Assembly (NCBI RefSeq): GCF_001515305.1 | Contig: NZ_LNQV01000013.1 | Coordinates: forward strand, 36,155-100,154 | DNA length: 64,000 bases | Origin: Aquitalea pelogenes | Lineage (GTDB): Bacteria > Pseudomonadota > Gammaproteobacteria > Burkholderiales > Chromobacteriaceae | Direction of reading: 5' to 3' | Part shown: positions 27,638 to 37,743 of the stretch, piece by piece | How positions within the stretch are numbered: the first letter of the stretch is position 1 | Layout of the letters: every line of letters starts with the position of its first letter | Made by a program: the position numbers and the translations under genes | Notes under the pieces: model-generated | What the model saw: only the letters and a program-made list of their open reading frames with translations | Told to the model about the DNA's origin: nothing | The model's database searches: none

Positions 27638-28309
27638 ATGGTTCAACTCAAAAAATTCCAGGAGCAAACCGCCCGCCCGCTGCCGATTATTGTGCTGGCT
27701 GATACCAGCGGCAGCATGTCGGTAGAAGGAAAAATCGAGGCCCTTAACAAGGGGCTCAAGGACATGATTACCAGTTTTGCCAGCGAGAGCCGCCTACGTG
27801 CGGAGATTCAGGTCAGTGTGATCACCTTTGGTGGTAGCCAGGCGGCGTTGAGCCTGCCGTTGACCCCTGCCCATCAACTACAAGGCTTTACCCCGCTGCT
27901 GGCAGACGGCATGACCCCGCTGGGTGCTGCTTTGTCGCTGGCTAGCGAGATGATAGAGGACAAGGATTGCATTCCTTCCCGCGCTTACCGGCCGGTCATC
28001 GTGTTGGTGTCCGATGGCTATCCCACTGATGACTGGCAAGTGCCATTTGAACGTTTGTTAAATGGCGAGCGTTCTTCCAAGGCCACGCGTTTTGCCATGG
28101 GCATCGGTGCGGATGCGGATGTCTCAATGCTTAGCGATTTCACCAACGATCCTGAAGCACCGCTGTTTCGTGCCGAGAATGCCCGTGATATTCATCGCTT
28201 CTTCCGTGCGGTGACGATGAGCGTGAGTGCTCGCAGCCAATCGTCGACGCCAAATCAACCCACACCGTTGCAGATCACTGGCGGTGATGACCAAGACTGG
28301 GAGTTCTGA
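27638..28309 (+). CDS. vWA domain protein, TerY-like
   Basis: A 223-residue von Willebrand A domain protein. The metal-dependent adhesion site is intact: DTSGSMS (about residues 22-28), a Thr in DGMTPLGAAL and the Asp in VSDGYPTDDW. It resembles TerY, the vWA member of tellurite-resistance-linked operons. The start has an upstream AAGGAAAG. Its stop overlaps the next gene (TGATG). With the PP2C and kinase genes it forms the TerY-P triad described by Anantharaman, Iyer and Aravind and later reported as a phage defence. It probably binds a partner protein in a phosphorylation-dependent way. Confidence 0.88.
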   Translation: MVQLKKFQEQTARPLPIIVLADTSGSMSVEGKIEALNKGLKDMITSFASESRLRAEIQVSVITFGGSQAALSLPLTPAHQLQGFTPLLADGMTPLGAALSLASEMIEDKDCIPSRAYRPVIVLVSDGYPTDDWQVPFERLLNGERSSKATRFAMGIGADADVSMLSDFTNDPEAPLFRAENARDIHRFFRAVTMSVSARSQSSTPNQPTPLQITGGDDQDWEF

Positions 28310-29001
28310 TGCGGCTGTTGGCCGGTGGGGCTTCGGTGCGAGGCCCAGCGCATCAGCAGGATGGGCTGCCCAACCAGGATGCGCTTTGCGTCAGTGGTAT
28401 CCGTGGCGGTTGGTGCATCGCAGTCGCAGACGGTTTGGGAAGTCGGCCGCTTAGCCATATCGGTTCGCAGAAAGTCGTCCAACTCATCAGGCAGCTGGCC
28501 CGGCAGCGGCAAGACCGGGGACATGGCGAGGTAGTGCAAGTCTTGCGTGATGCTTGGCTGGCACATTTTGGTGATCGTTACCGGGCCTACGAAACCACCT
28601 GTCTGTGGGCTTGGGTGGATTCCTCCGGGCGGGGTGTGGCTGGTCAGGTTGGCGATGGCCTGTTACTCGTCAGAAGTCAGGGGGTGTTCAAAGTGCTGAC
28701 AGATCAACGCCAGGGCTTTGGCAACCAGACCAAGACCTTGGGGCAAGCTGATCAACGGGCATGCTGTAGCACTCAGCTTGTGTTGAGCCTGCCTGGCGAT
28801 GGTGTGTTGCTACTGACAGACGGCATTTCGGATGACCTGGTTTCAGGGCAGCTCGAATCATTCTTTGATGCCATTTACCAGCGTCAGTTGCGCTGCAGCA
28901 AACGTCGAATGCGTCAGTGGCTGACAACAGAGCTGCATGGCTGGTCTACGCCATGCCATGGCGATGACAAGACCATTGCTGGAATTTTCAGAACGGATTG
29001 A
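28309..29001 (+). CDS. PP2C family serine/threonine phosphatase
   Basis: A 230-residue phosphatase. Metal-binding aspartates are in NQDALCVSG (about residue 23), VADGLGSR (about 39) and LLTDGISDD (about 170), the usual PP2C pattern; GQVGDGLLLV is also typical. It starts inside the stop codon of the vWA gene. It would reverse phosphorylation by the kinase encoded next in the operon. Substrates may be the vWA protein or the downstream helicase and ATPase; this is inferred. Confidence 0.9.
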   Translation: MRLLAGGASVRGPAHQQDGLPNQDALCVSGIRGGWCIAVADGLGSRPLSHIGSQKVVQLIRQLARQRQDRGHGEVVQVLRDAWLAHFGDRYRAYETTCLWAWVDSSGRGVAGQVGDGLLLVRSQGVFKVLTDQRQGFGNQTKTLGQADQRACCSTQLVLSLPGDGVLLLTDGISDDLVSGQLESFFDAIYQRQLRCSKRRMRQWLTTELHGWSTPCHGDDKTIAGIFRTD

Positions 29002-29006
29002 AGTAG

Positions 29007-30409
29007 ATGACTGCAACAACAGCAGCGCAAAAAAAGCGCGTGGTACAGGACACCAAAGGCACGATTTATGAGCTTGGGGCAGAGATAAGCCGGGGTGGGC
29101 AGGGTATCGTCTACCAGACCCAGTATCCGCTGGTATTGATCAAAGGCTTTACCAACAAAGATGAACAAGCTCGCCAACGCTGGCAGCGCCATATTGCCTG
29201 GCTTGTTCGGCAAGATTTGAGTGACCTGAAACTGGCCAGGCCGCTGGCACTGCTGGCAGAGCCGCGTTGTGGCTATGTGATGGAGCTGATGGATGGCCTC
29301 GTGCCGTTGCAAAGCCTGCTGGAGAGTTTCATTCAGGCCGAGGGTGAGATGCTTGCCGATTATCTACGCCAGGGTGGATTGCGGCGCCGTGTCCGGATCT
29401 TGAGCCAGTTAGCAAGAACCCTGAACCAGTTACACGCACGCGGCATGCTGTATGGCGACCTGTCGCCAAGCAATATCTTTGTCTCGGATGACCCTGCCCA
29501 TGCGGAAACCTGGCTTATCGACTGCGACAACATCAGTCTGGAAGCACATAGCGGATTGACCTTGCACACGGCGGATTATGGTGCGCCCGAGGTAGTGCGC
29601 GGTGAAGCGTTGCTGTCCAGCCTGACCGACTGCTGGAGTTTTGCCGTCATCGCCTATCTGTTGTTGACCCATAACCACCCGTTCAAGGGCGAGTTGGTCT
29701 CTGATGGCGAGCCCGAGGAAGAGGAGGCGGCGCTGCGTGGTGAGCATCCCTGGATTTATGAGCAGCAGGATGATGCCAATCAGTGTTTTGCCAACCTGCC
29801 TATCCAGTTGATTGAGCATAGCCGGTTGCCTGCTTTGTTCAGTCGTTGTTTTGAGCAAGGCCGCTACCACGCTTGTGAACGGCCGAGCATGGCCGAGTGG
29901 CTGGAGGCATTGACGGAAATTGATGAGCGCCTTTACGACTGCGCCAGTTGCGGTGGCAGCACGCTGCTGTCTGCCGAACTTGCCTCTGTGAATGAGGTGT
30001 CATGCTTTTTTTGTGACGAACCTGCGGATCAGCGACTGGTGTTGTTCGAGGAGTTGATTGAGGAACCGGCGCAGGGTGATGGCCAAGCAATGGAGCCGGA
30101 TACGCTGATGGCAACCGGCCGCAAGGTTTGGTTACAACCGGGAGACAAGCTGGAGCTCAAGCGCCTGATGCCTACGTTCAGCTATGACCGTTGCCGGCCG
30201 ACCATGTCCGCATTGAGTATACCGAGCAGGGGCTTGGTATCCATCCCTTACCGCAGGGCAAACTGCATCTGCAGCGAGGGGGGGCAAAAAAGCTACTGGA
30301 GCGTTATCAGGGTCTCAAGGAAAACCTGCGCGGGCAGCATGAGGAGCCTTACCGGATCCATATCGGAGAGCTGGATGAGACCCATGTCATTTGGCAGTTC
30401 AGGTGGTGA
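29007..30409 (+). pseudogene. Protein kinase with C-terminal zinc ribbon, frameshifted near its end
   Basis: The third member of the TerY-P triad. Kinase marks: glycine loop SRGGQGIVYQ (about residue 29), the lysine in LVLIKGF, the catalytic loop MLYGDLSPSN (about 149) and DCDN in place of DFG. After the kinase a zinc ribbon CASC...CFFC is seen (about residues 312-336). Near 30190-30200 the frame is lost. The natural end (PADHVRIEYTEQGLGI, then a stop at 30409) lies in another frame, and one added base makes a 467-residue protein that ends six bases before the next gene. The function is to phosphorylate partners of the system. A sequencing error is as likely as a true break. Confidence 0.85.
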
Positions 30410-30415
30410 TGAAGT

Positions 30416-33400
30416 ATGGAACTTAAAGACTTTCCCATGCTGTCCGAGGATGTGCTGGCACTGAGTAGCGATGAGCCTATCGATGGTTTCTTGGCCGGGC
30501 AGGCGATCTTTCTTCAGAGCTATCAGGATGAATGGCTGGCGACTCAAGGGGACTTGCGTGTCCGGGTCAACTGCACAGCAGCCGACCAGGGCCTGTTTAG
30601 TCGTTTGGTACTGCGCGATCAGAGTCGCTGGCTGCTGACCAGTAAACAAGGTAGCAAACTGCTGGTGCAGTACTGTGCACCGGTTGAAGTCTCCGCCATG
30701 AATCTTGAACTGGGGGTGGACGAGCTGATTGCCGATGACCTCTATGTCAAGCAGGAAATTGCCGAGAACAGCATCGACCGTGCCTGCCAGTGGTTGTCGG
30801 CGCAGTTTCTGGTGAGTGGGTTGGCCGAGGGCGACTGGCTCACAGTCGCACGCTTCAGCAATAGCGCCTCACAAGGAGGCTTTCAATTGCTGGGCAAAGG
30901 TTGGCGCGCTGATGTGGAGCAACGGCAGGACCGCGGACTGCTTATCAAGCGCCTTACTCGCCATTCGCGTCGCGACGGTACTTTCTCCTTGCTGATAGGC
31001 CAGTTTGCGTTCTGTGATGTCTCCGTTGCGGCAACGCTCAACAGCGCGAGTCAGCAGGCGTTGCTGGACGCTACCTTGCGTGACAGTGCCAGCTATTTGG
31101 AGTTGTGGAATCTCTACAACGAGAAGGAGTGGCAGACTGCTTTGCAGCGGGCGGAAAGCCTGCGCTCACTGCGTTTTGTGCGATGTGAGGGAGAGGAAGA
31201 TGGGCGTGAAAACGTCTGGCGTCTGACGCCGAAATCGCCGGATGATTATCGGGAGTTTCGTCAGCGATGGCGCAATCTTGGATTGCCAAGCGACACCCAG
31301 TTCGACCTGGGAGACGAACGGCCTGACTGGGGGGAAGAGCTGGCCATTGACGAGTCGAAAAAGGCAGCAAGCATACCGCGTGGCACCATCACTTTTGAGC
31401 CTGACTGTGTCGTGTTCAGGACTGCCTCAAGTCGGCGTGATGTCCGCCCGAAACAGGGTGAAGGCTGGCTCTATCTATCTCTGGCGGGCCAGCGCTCAGT
31501 AGGCAAGCGACGGCTTGCGGCCAAGCAGTCCATTGACTCGGGCAAGCGTTTGACTCAATTGAGGTGGCTGCTGGAAGGGGTGGCGGTGCCCTCTGCCGGC
31601 GCCGGACTATCAAAGGGCTGACCCCTTATGCGCAGGAAGCTTTCAAGGGGGGAAAGCCAACAGATAAGCAGATTCTAGCCCTGGATGCCGCGCTGAATAC
31701 CCCCGATCTGGCCATTATCATCGGCCCACCCGGTACCGGCAAAACGCAGGTAATCGCGGCTTTGCAGCGTCGTCTGGCGGAGGAGACAGAGGAAAGAAAG
31801 ATTGCTGCGCAAGTGCTGATCAGCAGCTTTCAGCACGATGCAGTAGATAACGCGCTGGATCGAAGCGATGTGTTTGGTTTGCCTGGCGCGCGCGTCGGCG
31901 GTAAGCGGGGGGCGGGCGATGAGGAGTCGCTGATCGCGCCCTGGCTTGAGCAACGTGTGGCCCATTTGCAGGAAAAAATTGCCAAGGAGTACAGCCAGTA
32001 TCCAGCGCTAGAACGTGTCCGGGAGCTGTCCACCAAGCTGGCGCTGGCGCGAATTGTCGGTGCATCGCCCGCTCAACAAGCAGAAACATTCGAAGGCGTT
32101 CTGGATGGACTGCAAGCGTTGGCGCACAGCGGTCTGCTCTTGTCGTCCAAGCTGGAAAGTCAGCTCGAAGACTATATCGCGCAACTAAAGATGCAGCAGC
32201 CCAACCCGGCCGGGAGCCGGCCGGATGCGGAGGCCTTGAAACGTATTCGCGCCTTACGCGTTGAGGCCTGCTCATTTGCTGACGATGGTGCCGAGCGAGC
32301 CTGGGATCTACTCAGCTGGTTGAAGCGTGATGGCCAAGGTAACAGTGCTGAGCTGATGGCATGGCTGCAAACCGCTGCGGATTGCTCGCAGCCGACAGCG
32401 TCGATGTTGCAAGCGCTTGCCGCATGCCAGGATCAACTACTCGAACAGTATTTGCCCGACTACCGGCCACCGGAATTGAAGCGTCAGACAGACCCTGAAG
32501 GTCTGGCCCTGCTTGATGAAATTGACCGGCATTTGGAGAACACGCTACGTCAGCGCAAGCAGGGGGTGGCCTGGGTGCTGGAACAGCTTTCCGATAGCCT
32601 GGAGATGGACCGCGCAGCGGCCCATGCGGTGGTCAATGAGTATTCCATGGTGGTGGGGGCAACCTGCCAGCAAGCGGCGGGCCGGCAGATGGCCAGTCTG
32701 AAATCCGTAGCCGGGCTGGATAGCACTGATATTGAGTTCGATACCGTGGTGATTGATGAGGCGGCACGGGCCAATCCGCTGGACCTGTTTGTGCCGATGT
32801 CCATGTCCAAGCGGCGCATTATCCTTGTGGGGGACGACCGGCAGTTGCCGCACATGCTGGAGCCTGACATTGAGGGGCAGCTGCAGGAAGAGCATCAACT
32901 GACGGAGCGGCAGCTGATTGCCTTTCGCTCCAGCCTGTTCGAACGCATGCGCTTGAAACTGCAAGCGCTAGAGAAGCAGGACACCAATCCCCGGGTCGTG
33001 ATGCTGGATACCCAGTTCCGTATGCATCCGATTCTTGGCAGTTTCGTCAGCGAACAGTTCTACGAGAAAGATGGTATGGGCAAGGTGAACGCCGGCCGAG
33101 CAGCGGAAGAGTTTGCGTTCTCCGAGTCGTTGCTGAACGCACTGGGCGAACTGGCTCCGCTCTATCGAGACCGGGTTTGCCAGTGGATTGATGTATCTGC
33201 GGCCCAGGGTAAAGATCAGCGCCTTCAGCCTGGGACGAGCCGAATCCGCGATAGTGAGGCGCAGCGCATTGCAGAAGAGGTGGTCAGGCTGATGCAGGCC
33301 GGCGGTGACAGCCTTTCAATAGGTGTCATCACCTTTTATGCGGCGCAGCGTGATTTGATCATGGAGAAACTCGCTCAGCACAGAATAGACGGTGTGCCGT

Positions 33401-33813
33401 TGATGGAACAGCGTAACGGCACTTATGAGCCGCACGAGCATTTCAAATGGATCAGAAAGATGCGGGGTGATGGCTCGGTCAGTCTGGAGGAGCGGCTGCG
33501 GGTGGGCTCAGTCGACGCCTTCCAAGGCAAGGAATTTGATGTGGTCTTGTTGTCCTGTGTCCGTACCTATGAGCAGGGAAAACCACGACAGGTGAGCGGT
33601 AATACTGACACAGATCGTGAGAAACAATTGAATCGCCAGTTTGGCTTTCTCCGCTTGCCCAACCGTATGAACGTGGCCATGAGTCGACAAAGACAAATGC
33701 TGATTTGTGTGGGGGATGCGGCATTGGCAACCTGCGCTGAAGCGAAAGAGGCTGTACCTGCATTGGCTGCCTTTTACCAGATGTGCGGAGGTACGCATGG
33801 CAGTATTCGTTGA
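30416..33813 (+). pseudogene. SF1 (Upf1/Dna2-like) helicase, frameshifted
   Basis: Two open frames (30416-31621 and the one ending at 33813) together form one 1132-residue protein if one base is added near 31590-31605. The first 400 residues have no recognised domain. The helicase core has Walker A IIIGPPGTGKTQ (about residue 435), VVIDEAARANPLDL, ILVGDDRQLPHML, LDTQFRMHPILG, VGSVDAFQGKEFDVV and NRMNVAMSRQRQ, all as in Upf1/Dna2-type SF1B helicases. It should unwind or translocate on DNA or RNA. It follows the kinase by six bases and overlaps the next gene, so it belongs to the operon. Intact function depends on whether the shift is real. Confidence 0.85.
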
Positions 33814-35287
33814 AACCGGTACCTACCTCAGGTTCGATTCTCTCCGGGGAGGCAAGAAATGTCCGGTACTCTGGCCTGTGCTGGTGCATCGCGTGCTTTA
33901 TCCTGAAGCCAGACGACCGCAGTTGAATCTGTTTCAGCGTGCGGTACTGGGCTTGATTCGTGCGCGCACTGTCCAGGTTGAGGCCATCGCAGAACTGACA
34001 GGGCTGCACCAGAACCTGATCAAGCTGATTTTGGCACAGGGCGTGAGTAACGGCTGGCTGTTGGAAGATGCGCAGAGCCTGACGGCTAATGGGGAGCGCC
34101 TGCTAGATGACGAGGAAACAGACGATGCCCAGCTGAAGTCCGGCTATTTGCTGCAAGATGCCTTGACGGGGCAGTTCTGGCCGCGCCTGCTGCCTCAGCT
34201 AAACCTACTGGAGCCGCAGGATCCGCTGGCCCGCTTCCCGGCATTTCTGGTGGACAGGAAGACCGGTCAAACCATCAGGCCGTACATGATAAGTAGTGGG
34301 AAGTTGGATCTGCAGCCACTCGATCATGAGTCCCTAACACTGGCCTACCGGGATTATCGCGAAGACTATCGCGCCAGCCAGCAGCTGGGGCAGGGTAGCC
34401 AACAGTCGAAGCAAATCCGTCTGCACGGGGTGCAGCGACTGGATGATGTACCGCAATCGGCAAGGCTTCTTGTTTGGCTTACTGCGGATGACGATGGCAG
34501 TGATCTGTGGTCGGCCAAGGACCCATTTGAATTGCGTGAAAAGGCCTGGTGGCTGCAGGACACACTGCTGGACGTTATTGAGAGTGATCACGGGCTGCTG
34601 AAGCGACTTGAGCCCTTGGTGGGGGTGCCACGTGCCGATAATCAAACTTTCGAGCAGTGGCGGGACGCATTGCACAAGCAGACTGAGCTGCAAGTACTGA
34701 TAGCGTTTCCCTGGGTTGAGCGTCAGCCAGATATCAAGCGCCATTTGGTAGCACTGCTGGTGCGCCAAGAGAAACTCCAGCAAGGCGACAGCCGCGACCA
34801 GGAGTTGGATGCGGCAATGATGGAGTGCCAAAAGCTGCTTGAGGTTGTCATGCAATGGCTGATTCGTCAGTACCCGGCTGACGTTGGGCGGCTACCCAAA
34901 CAGCAACGGTTCGACCCGACGCACAATCAGCAGATTCTCTCAGCATTACAGCTGCCAGCCTTTACCGAGGATGTCATCAGGCTGCTGTCCAGGCAGAAGA
35001 TCGAACAAGTTATCCGGGCTTGCTCCAAGCCTAGTGACTCACTCAAGGCACTCCTGTTTGCCGCTGCCATGGGGACGCTACAAGCGCCGCAGCACCCGCT
35101 CAAGCTGCTGGGTAATCGGGAACTGCAATTGGACAAGCTCATGGAGCTTGCGAACCTGCGTAATCAGAGCAGCCACGCTCAAAGCCGTTTTACCGGGCGG
35201 GAAACAACGCAACTCACTAGTCGTGTGGCGCTGGACAGTATCCAGTATGCGCTGGGCTTTACTGCATATTTTAAGGAATGGATGTAA
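33797..35287 (+). CDS. Unknown protein with winged-helix-like N-terminal part
   Basis: A 496-residue protein starting at an ATG with GGAGG upstream, inside the end of the helicase gene. Residues about 40-90 (NLFQRAVLGLIRARTVQVEA, then LTGLHQNLIKLILAQGVSNG) look like a winged helix that could bind DNA. The rest has no recognised domain. Its gene overlaps those on both sides, so it should be made with the helicase and the McrB-like ATPase. It may be a DNA-binding or adaptor subunit of the system; this is inferred. Confidence 0.7.
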   Translation: MAVFVETGTYLRFDSLRGGKKCPVLWPVLVHRVLYPEARRPQLNLFQRAVLGLIRARTVQVEAIAELTGLHQNLIKLILAQGVSNGWLLEDAQSLTANGERLLDDEETDDAQLKSGYLLQDALTGQFWPRLLPQLNLLEPQDPLARFPAFLVDRKTGQTIRPYMISSGKLDLQPLDHESLTLAYRDYREDYRASQQLGQGSQQSKQIRLHGVQRLDDVPQSARLLVWLTADDDGSDLWSAKDPFELREKAWWLQDTLLDVIESDHGLLKRLEPLVGVPRADNQTFEQWRDALHKQTELQVLIAFPWVERQPDIKRHLVALLVRQEKLQQGDSRDQELDAAMMECQKLLEVVMQWLIRQYPADVGRLPKQQRFDPTHNQQILSALQLPAFTEDVIRLLSRQKIEQVIRACSKPSDSLKALLFAAAMGTLQAPQHPLKLLGNRELQLDKLMELANLRNQSSHAQSRFTGRETTQLTSRVALDSIQYALGFTAYFKEWM

Positions 35288-37743
35288 TGGCGAAGAAGAA
35301 TTCGAACAAGTATGGCGGTTCGCAGATACCCGTAGCCGCACCTGTCGCAGCAGGAGTGCAGCGTTCCGTGCTGGAGAAAATGGTCCCTGTCTGGACGGCT
35401 TCATTTGAGAATGCCTCCAAGGTTTACCAGTCGTTTGATATGAAGCTTGATATCAAGGTTGATTCTGCTTGGTTACTGAGCGTGTGTGAGCGTTTCCGCG
35501 CCGGCGGTGACGGTGAACTTGCCAAGTGGATTGAGCAGTTTGCCCATGTGTGCAAAGAGCTTGTCCGGCTAAAGGAGCGTTTTTTCGAAGAAGCCACCGA
35601 AAATTGGGACGAGGCGAGAAATTTTGCTTTAACGGTTGAAGAACGCGAGCAAGCCGTAACGAAACAACAGCAGACGCTTGAACAAGCGGCCGCTATTTTG
35701 GCGTGCGACCAGGCTGAGCTGGCCAGTGAGCAGCAAGTGCTTGCCAGCAAGAAGTCAGCGCTGCTGGACAGTGAGCGTTCCTTGAGCTTGCGTGAAGCAA
35801 ACGCACAAGCGGATTTTGCTGAGCAAAACGAGCTGGCGTTACGCCAGTTAGAGGATCGTCAGCGTCAACTGGCTCAGCAGCATGAAGCCCAGCTGCAACA
35901 GTTGCAGGAACAGAAACGCCAGCTGGAGAGCGAACTCACGCAGACCACCAGGCGGCTGGCGGAGGTAAAGCGCAACTGTACTGAGGCGGAGGCTGAGCGT
36001 ACTCAGCAGTTGGACCAGCGCGAGCACGAAATAGCGCAGAGCAGAATGGCGCTTGATCGCGCACGTAGCAGGCTTGACCGCGAATGGGATGACATCAAGC
36101 TGGCACAGCGTGATCTGGAGCAGCGCATTGCTGCGGAAATGGAAGCCGAGCGCGTGAGTCATCAGCAAGCCATTGCCCGCCTGGAGCGTCAGCGTGACAA
36201 GGCTTGGGAAAAATCTGATGGCCTGAATGAGCAACTGGCAGAGCTGCAGGGGCTGAGAGCGGAACTGGGAGAGCAGTCAGCCGCGGAGGTTCTGGCGCAG
36301 CTGGAGCGCTTGCGGCAGGAAAACCGAGACCTTAAGCGTAAACTGGAGCAGTCCGACACCGCGGAGTTGCAGCACGAAGTTGAATATTTGCGCAGTAGCA
36401 AGGCTGATCTGGAACTCGAGATCTCTACGCTGCGGCCGGAGCTAGATGAGCTGCGGCGAGAGCAGAGCATCAAGCGCGTTGCCGCAACTGAGCTGGAGGC
36501 TGTGGCGCGCGAGAAGCGCGTGCTGGAGCAGCACAAGAATACGCTGGCTGTGCATATCGATGATCTTGAGAGCCGAATCCAGCAGCTCACCAATGCACAG
36601 AAAACCCAGACGCCGTTCCCGGCCATGTCGCTTATGGACTCGGAACATCAGTATCGAGCCAGTATGGAGCTGGATGAAGTGCCTGATCTCAAGCTGTTTG
36701 CCGAGGAGCTACAGCACCGGATCGCCAGTGCTGAAAAGCATGTAGAGCTGTTTTACCCACTGGAAGATATTCGTGTACTGCTTGGTGGCCTGGCCATGAG
36801 CCAACTACATGTATTCCAAGGTATTAGCGGAACGGGCAAAACAAGTCTGGCTAAGGCGTTTGCCAAGGCAATGGGGGGCTTTTGTACGGACATCGCGGTG
36901 CAGGCCGGGTGGCGTGATCGCGACGATCTGCTAGGACATTACAACGCTTTCGAGCGGCGCTTTTATGAGAAGGACTGTTTACAAGCGCTGTACCAGGCAC
37001 AGACCCCGCGTTGGCAGGATACCTGTAATGTCATCTTGCTGGATGAAATGAATCTTTCTCGCCCCGAGCAGTATTTTGCCGAGTTCCTCTCTGCGTTGGA
37101 GAAGAACAATCGGGATGAACGCTTGATCAGTCTGTCCGAGACGGCCCTGCCAAATGCACCCGCCATGCTGCGTGAGGGGCGCAAGATTCTGGTTCCAGAG
37201 AATGTCTGGTTCATTGGCACAGCCAACCACGACGAAACCACCAATGAACTGGCCGACAAGACCTATGATCGTGCTCATGTAATGACACTGCCCAAGCAGG
37301 ATCATAGCTTCACTATCAATAAAACGACGCCGGCAAGCTTCTCCTATAGCTCCCTTCGCAAGGCATTTGTTCGCGCCCGCAAAGAGAAAAAGGGCGTGGT
37401 TGTTGAGTTGTTGCAGCGTTTGACTGGGGATGCCTTCACTGAACAGCTGGCTAGTCAATTTGCGCTGGGTTGGGGTAACCGCTTTGAGAAGCAGGCGCTG
37501 GATTTCATCCCGGTGATGCTGGCCTGCGGAGCCTCTACTGGCGAGGCGCTAGATCATCTGCTGTCTACCCGTGTCATGCGTTCGGGCAAGGTTACTGGCC
37601 GGTACAACGTCAGTATTGATGCTGTAAGAGGGCTGAAGGATGCCCTTGAGACATTCTGGATCAAGGCAAACCTTGCTGGAGAGCCTGCAAAATCATTGGA
37701 GTTATTGGCTGCCGATATTCGTCGTTTGGAAGGCCGCAGCTAA
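35287..37743 (+). CDS. Coiled-coil AAA+ ATPase, McrB-like
   Basis: An 818-residue protein (start overlaps the previous stop, TAATG; AAGGA nine bases upstream; an ATG at 35278 is less well placed). Residues about 90-440 form a long, Glu/Gln-rich coiled coil. The AAA+ domain follows: Walker A GISGTGKTSLAKAFA (about 512), then VILLDEMNLSRPEQYFAEFL (about 582), a pattern typical of McrB-type GTPases/ATPases, and IGTANHDETT as sensor 1. McrB assembles rings that drive an McrC nuclease. The next gene encodes an McrC-like DUF2357 protein, which supports that pairing. The coiled coil in place of a DNA-binding N-domain is notable. Confidence 0.85.
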   Translation: MAKKNSNKYGGSQIPVAAPVAAGVQRSVLEKMVPVWTASFENASKVYQSFDMKLDIKVDSAWLLSVCERFRAGGDGELAKWIEQFAHVCKELVRLKERFFEEATENWDEARNFALTVEEREQAVTKQQQTLEQAAAILACDQAELASEQQVLASKKSALLDSERSLSLREANAQADFAEQNELALRQLEDRQRQLAQQHEAQLQQLQEQKRQLESELTQTTRRLAEVKRNCTEAEAERTQQLDQREHEIAQSRMALDRARSRLDREWDDIKLAQRDLEQRIAAEMEAERVSHQQAIARLERQRDKAWEKSDGLNEQLAELQGLRAELGEQSAAEVLAQLERLRQENRDLKRKLEQSDTAELQHEVEYLRSSKADLELEISTLRPELDELRREQSIKRVAATELEAVAREKRVLEQHKNTLAVHIDDLESRIQQLTNAQKTQTPFPAMSLMDSEHQYRASMELDEVPDLKLFAEELQHRIASAEKHVELFYPLEDIRVLLGGLAMSQLHVFQGISGTGKTSLAKAFAKAMGGFCTDIAVQAGWRDRDDLLGHYNAFERRFYEKDCLQALYQAQTPRWQDTCNVILLDEMNLSRPEQYFAEFLSALEKNNRDERLISLSETALPNAPAMLREGRKILVPENVWFIGTANHDETTNELADKTYDRAHVMTLPKQDHSFTINKTTPASFSYSSLRKAFVRARKEKKGVVVELLQRLTGDAFTEQLASQFALGWGNRFEKQALDFIPVMLACGASTGEALDHLLSTRVMRSGKVTGRYNVSIDAVRGLKDALETFWIKANLAGEPAKSLELLAADIRRLEGRS

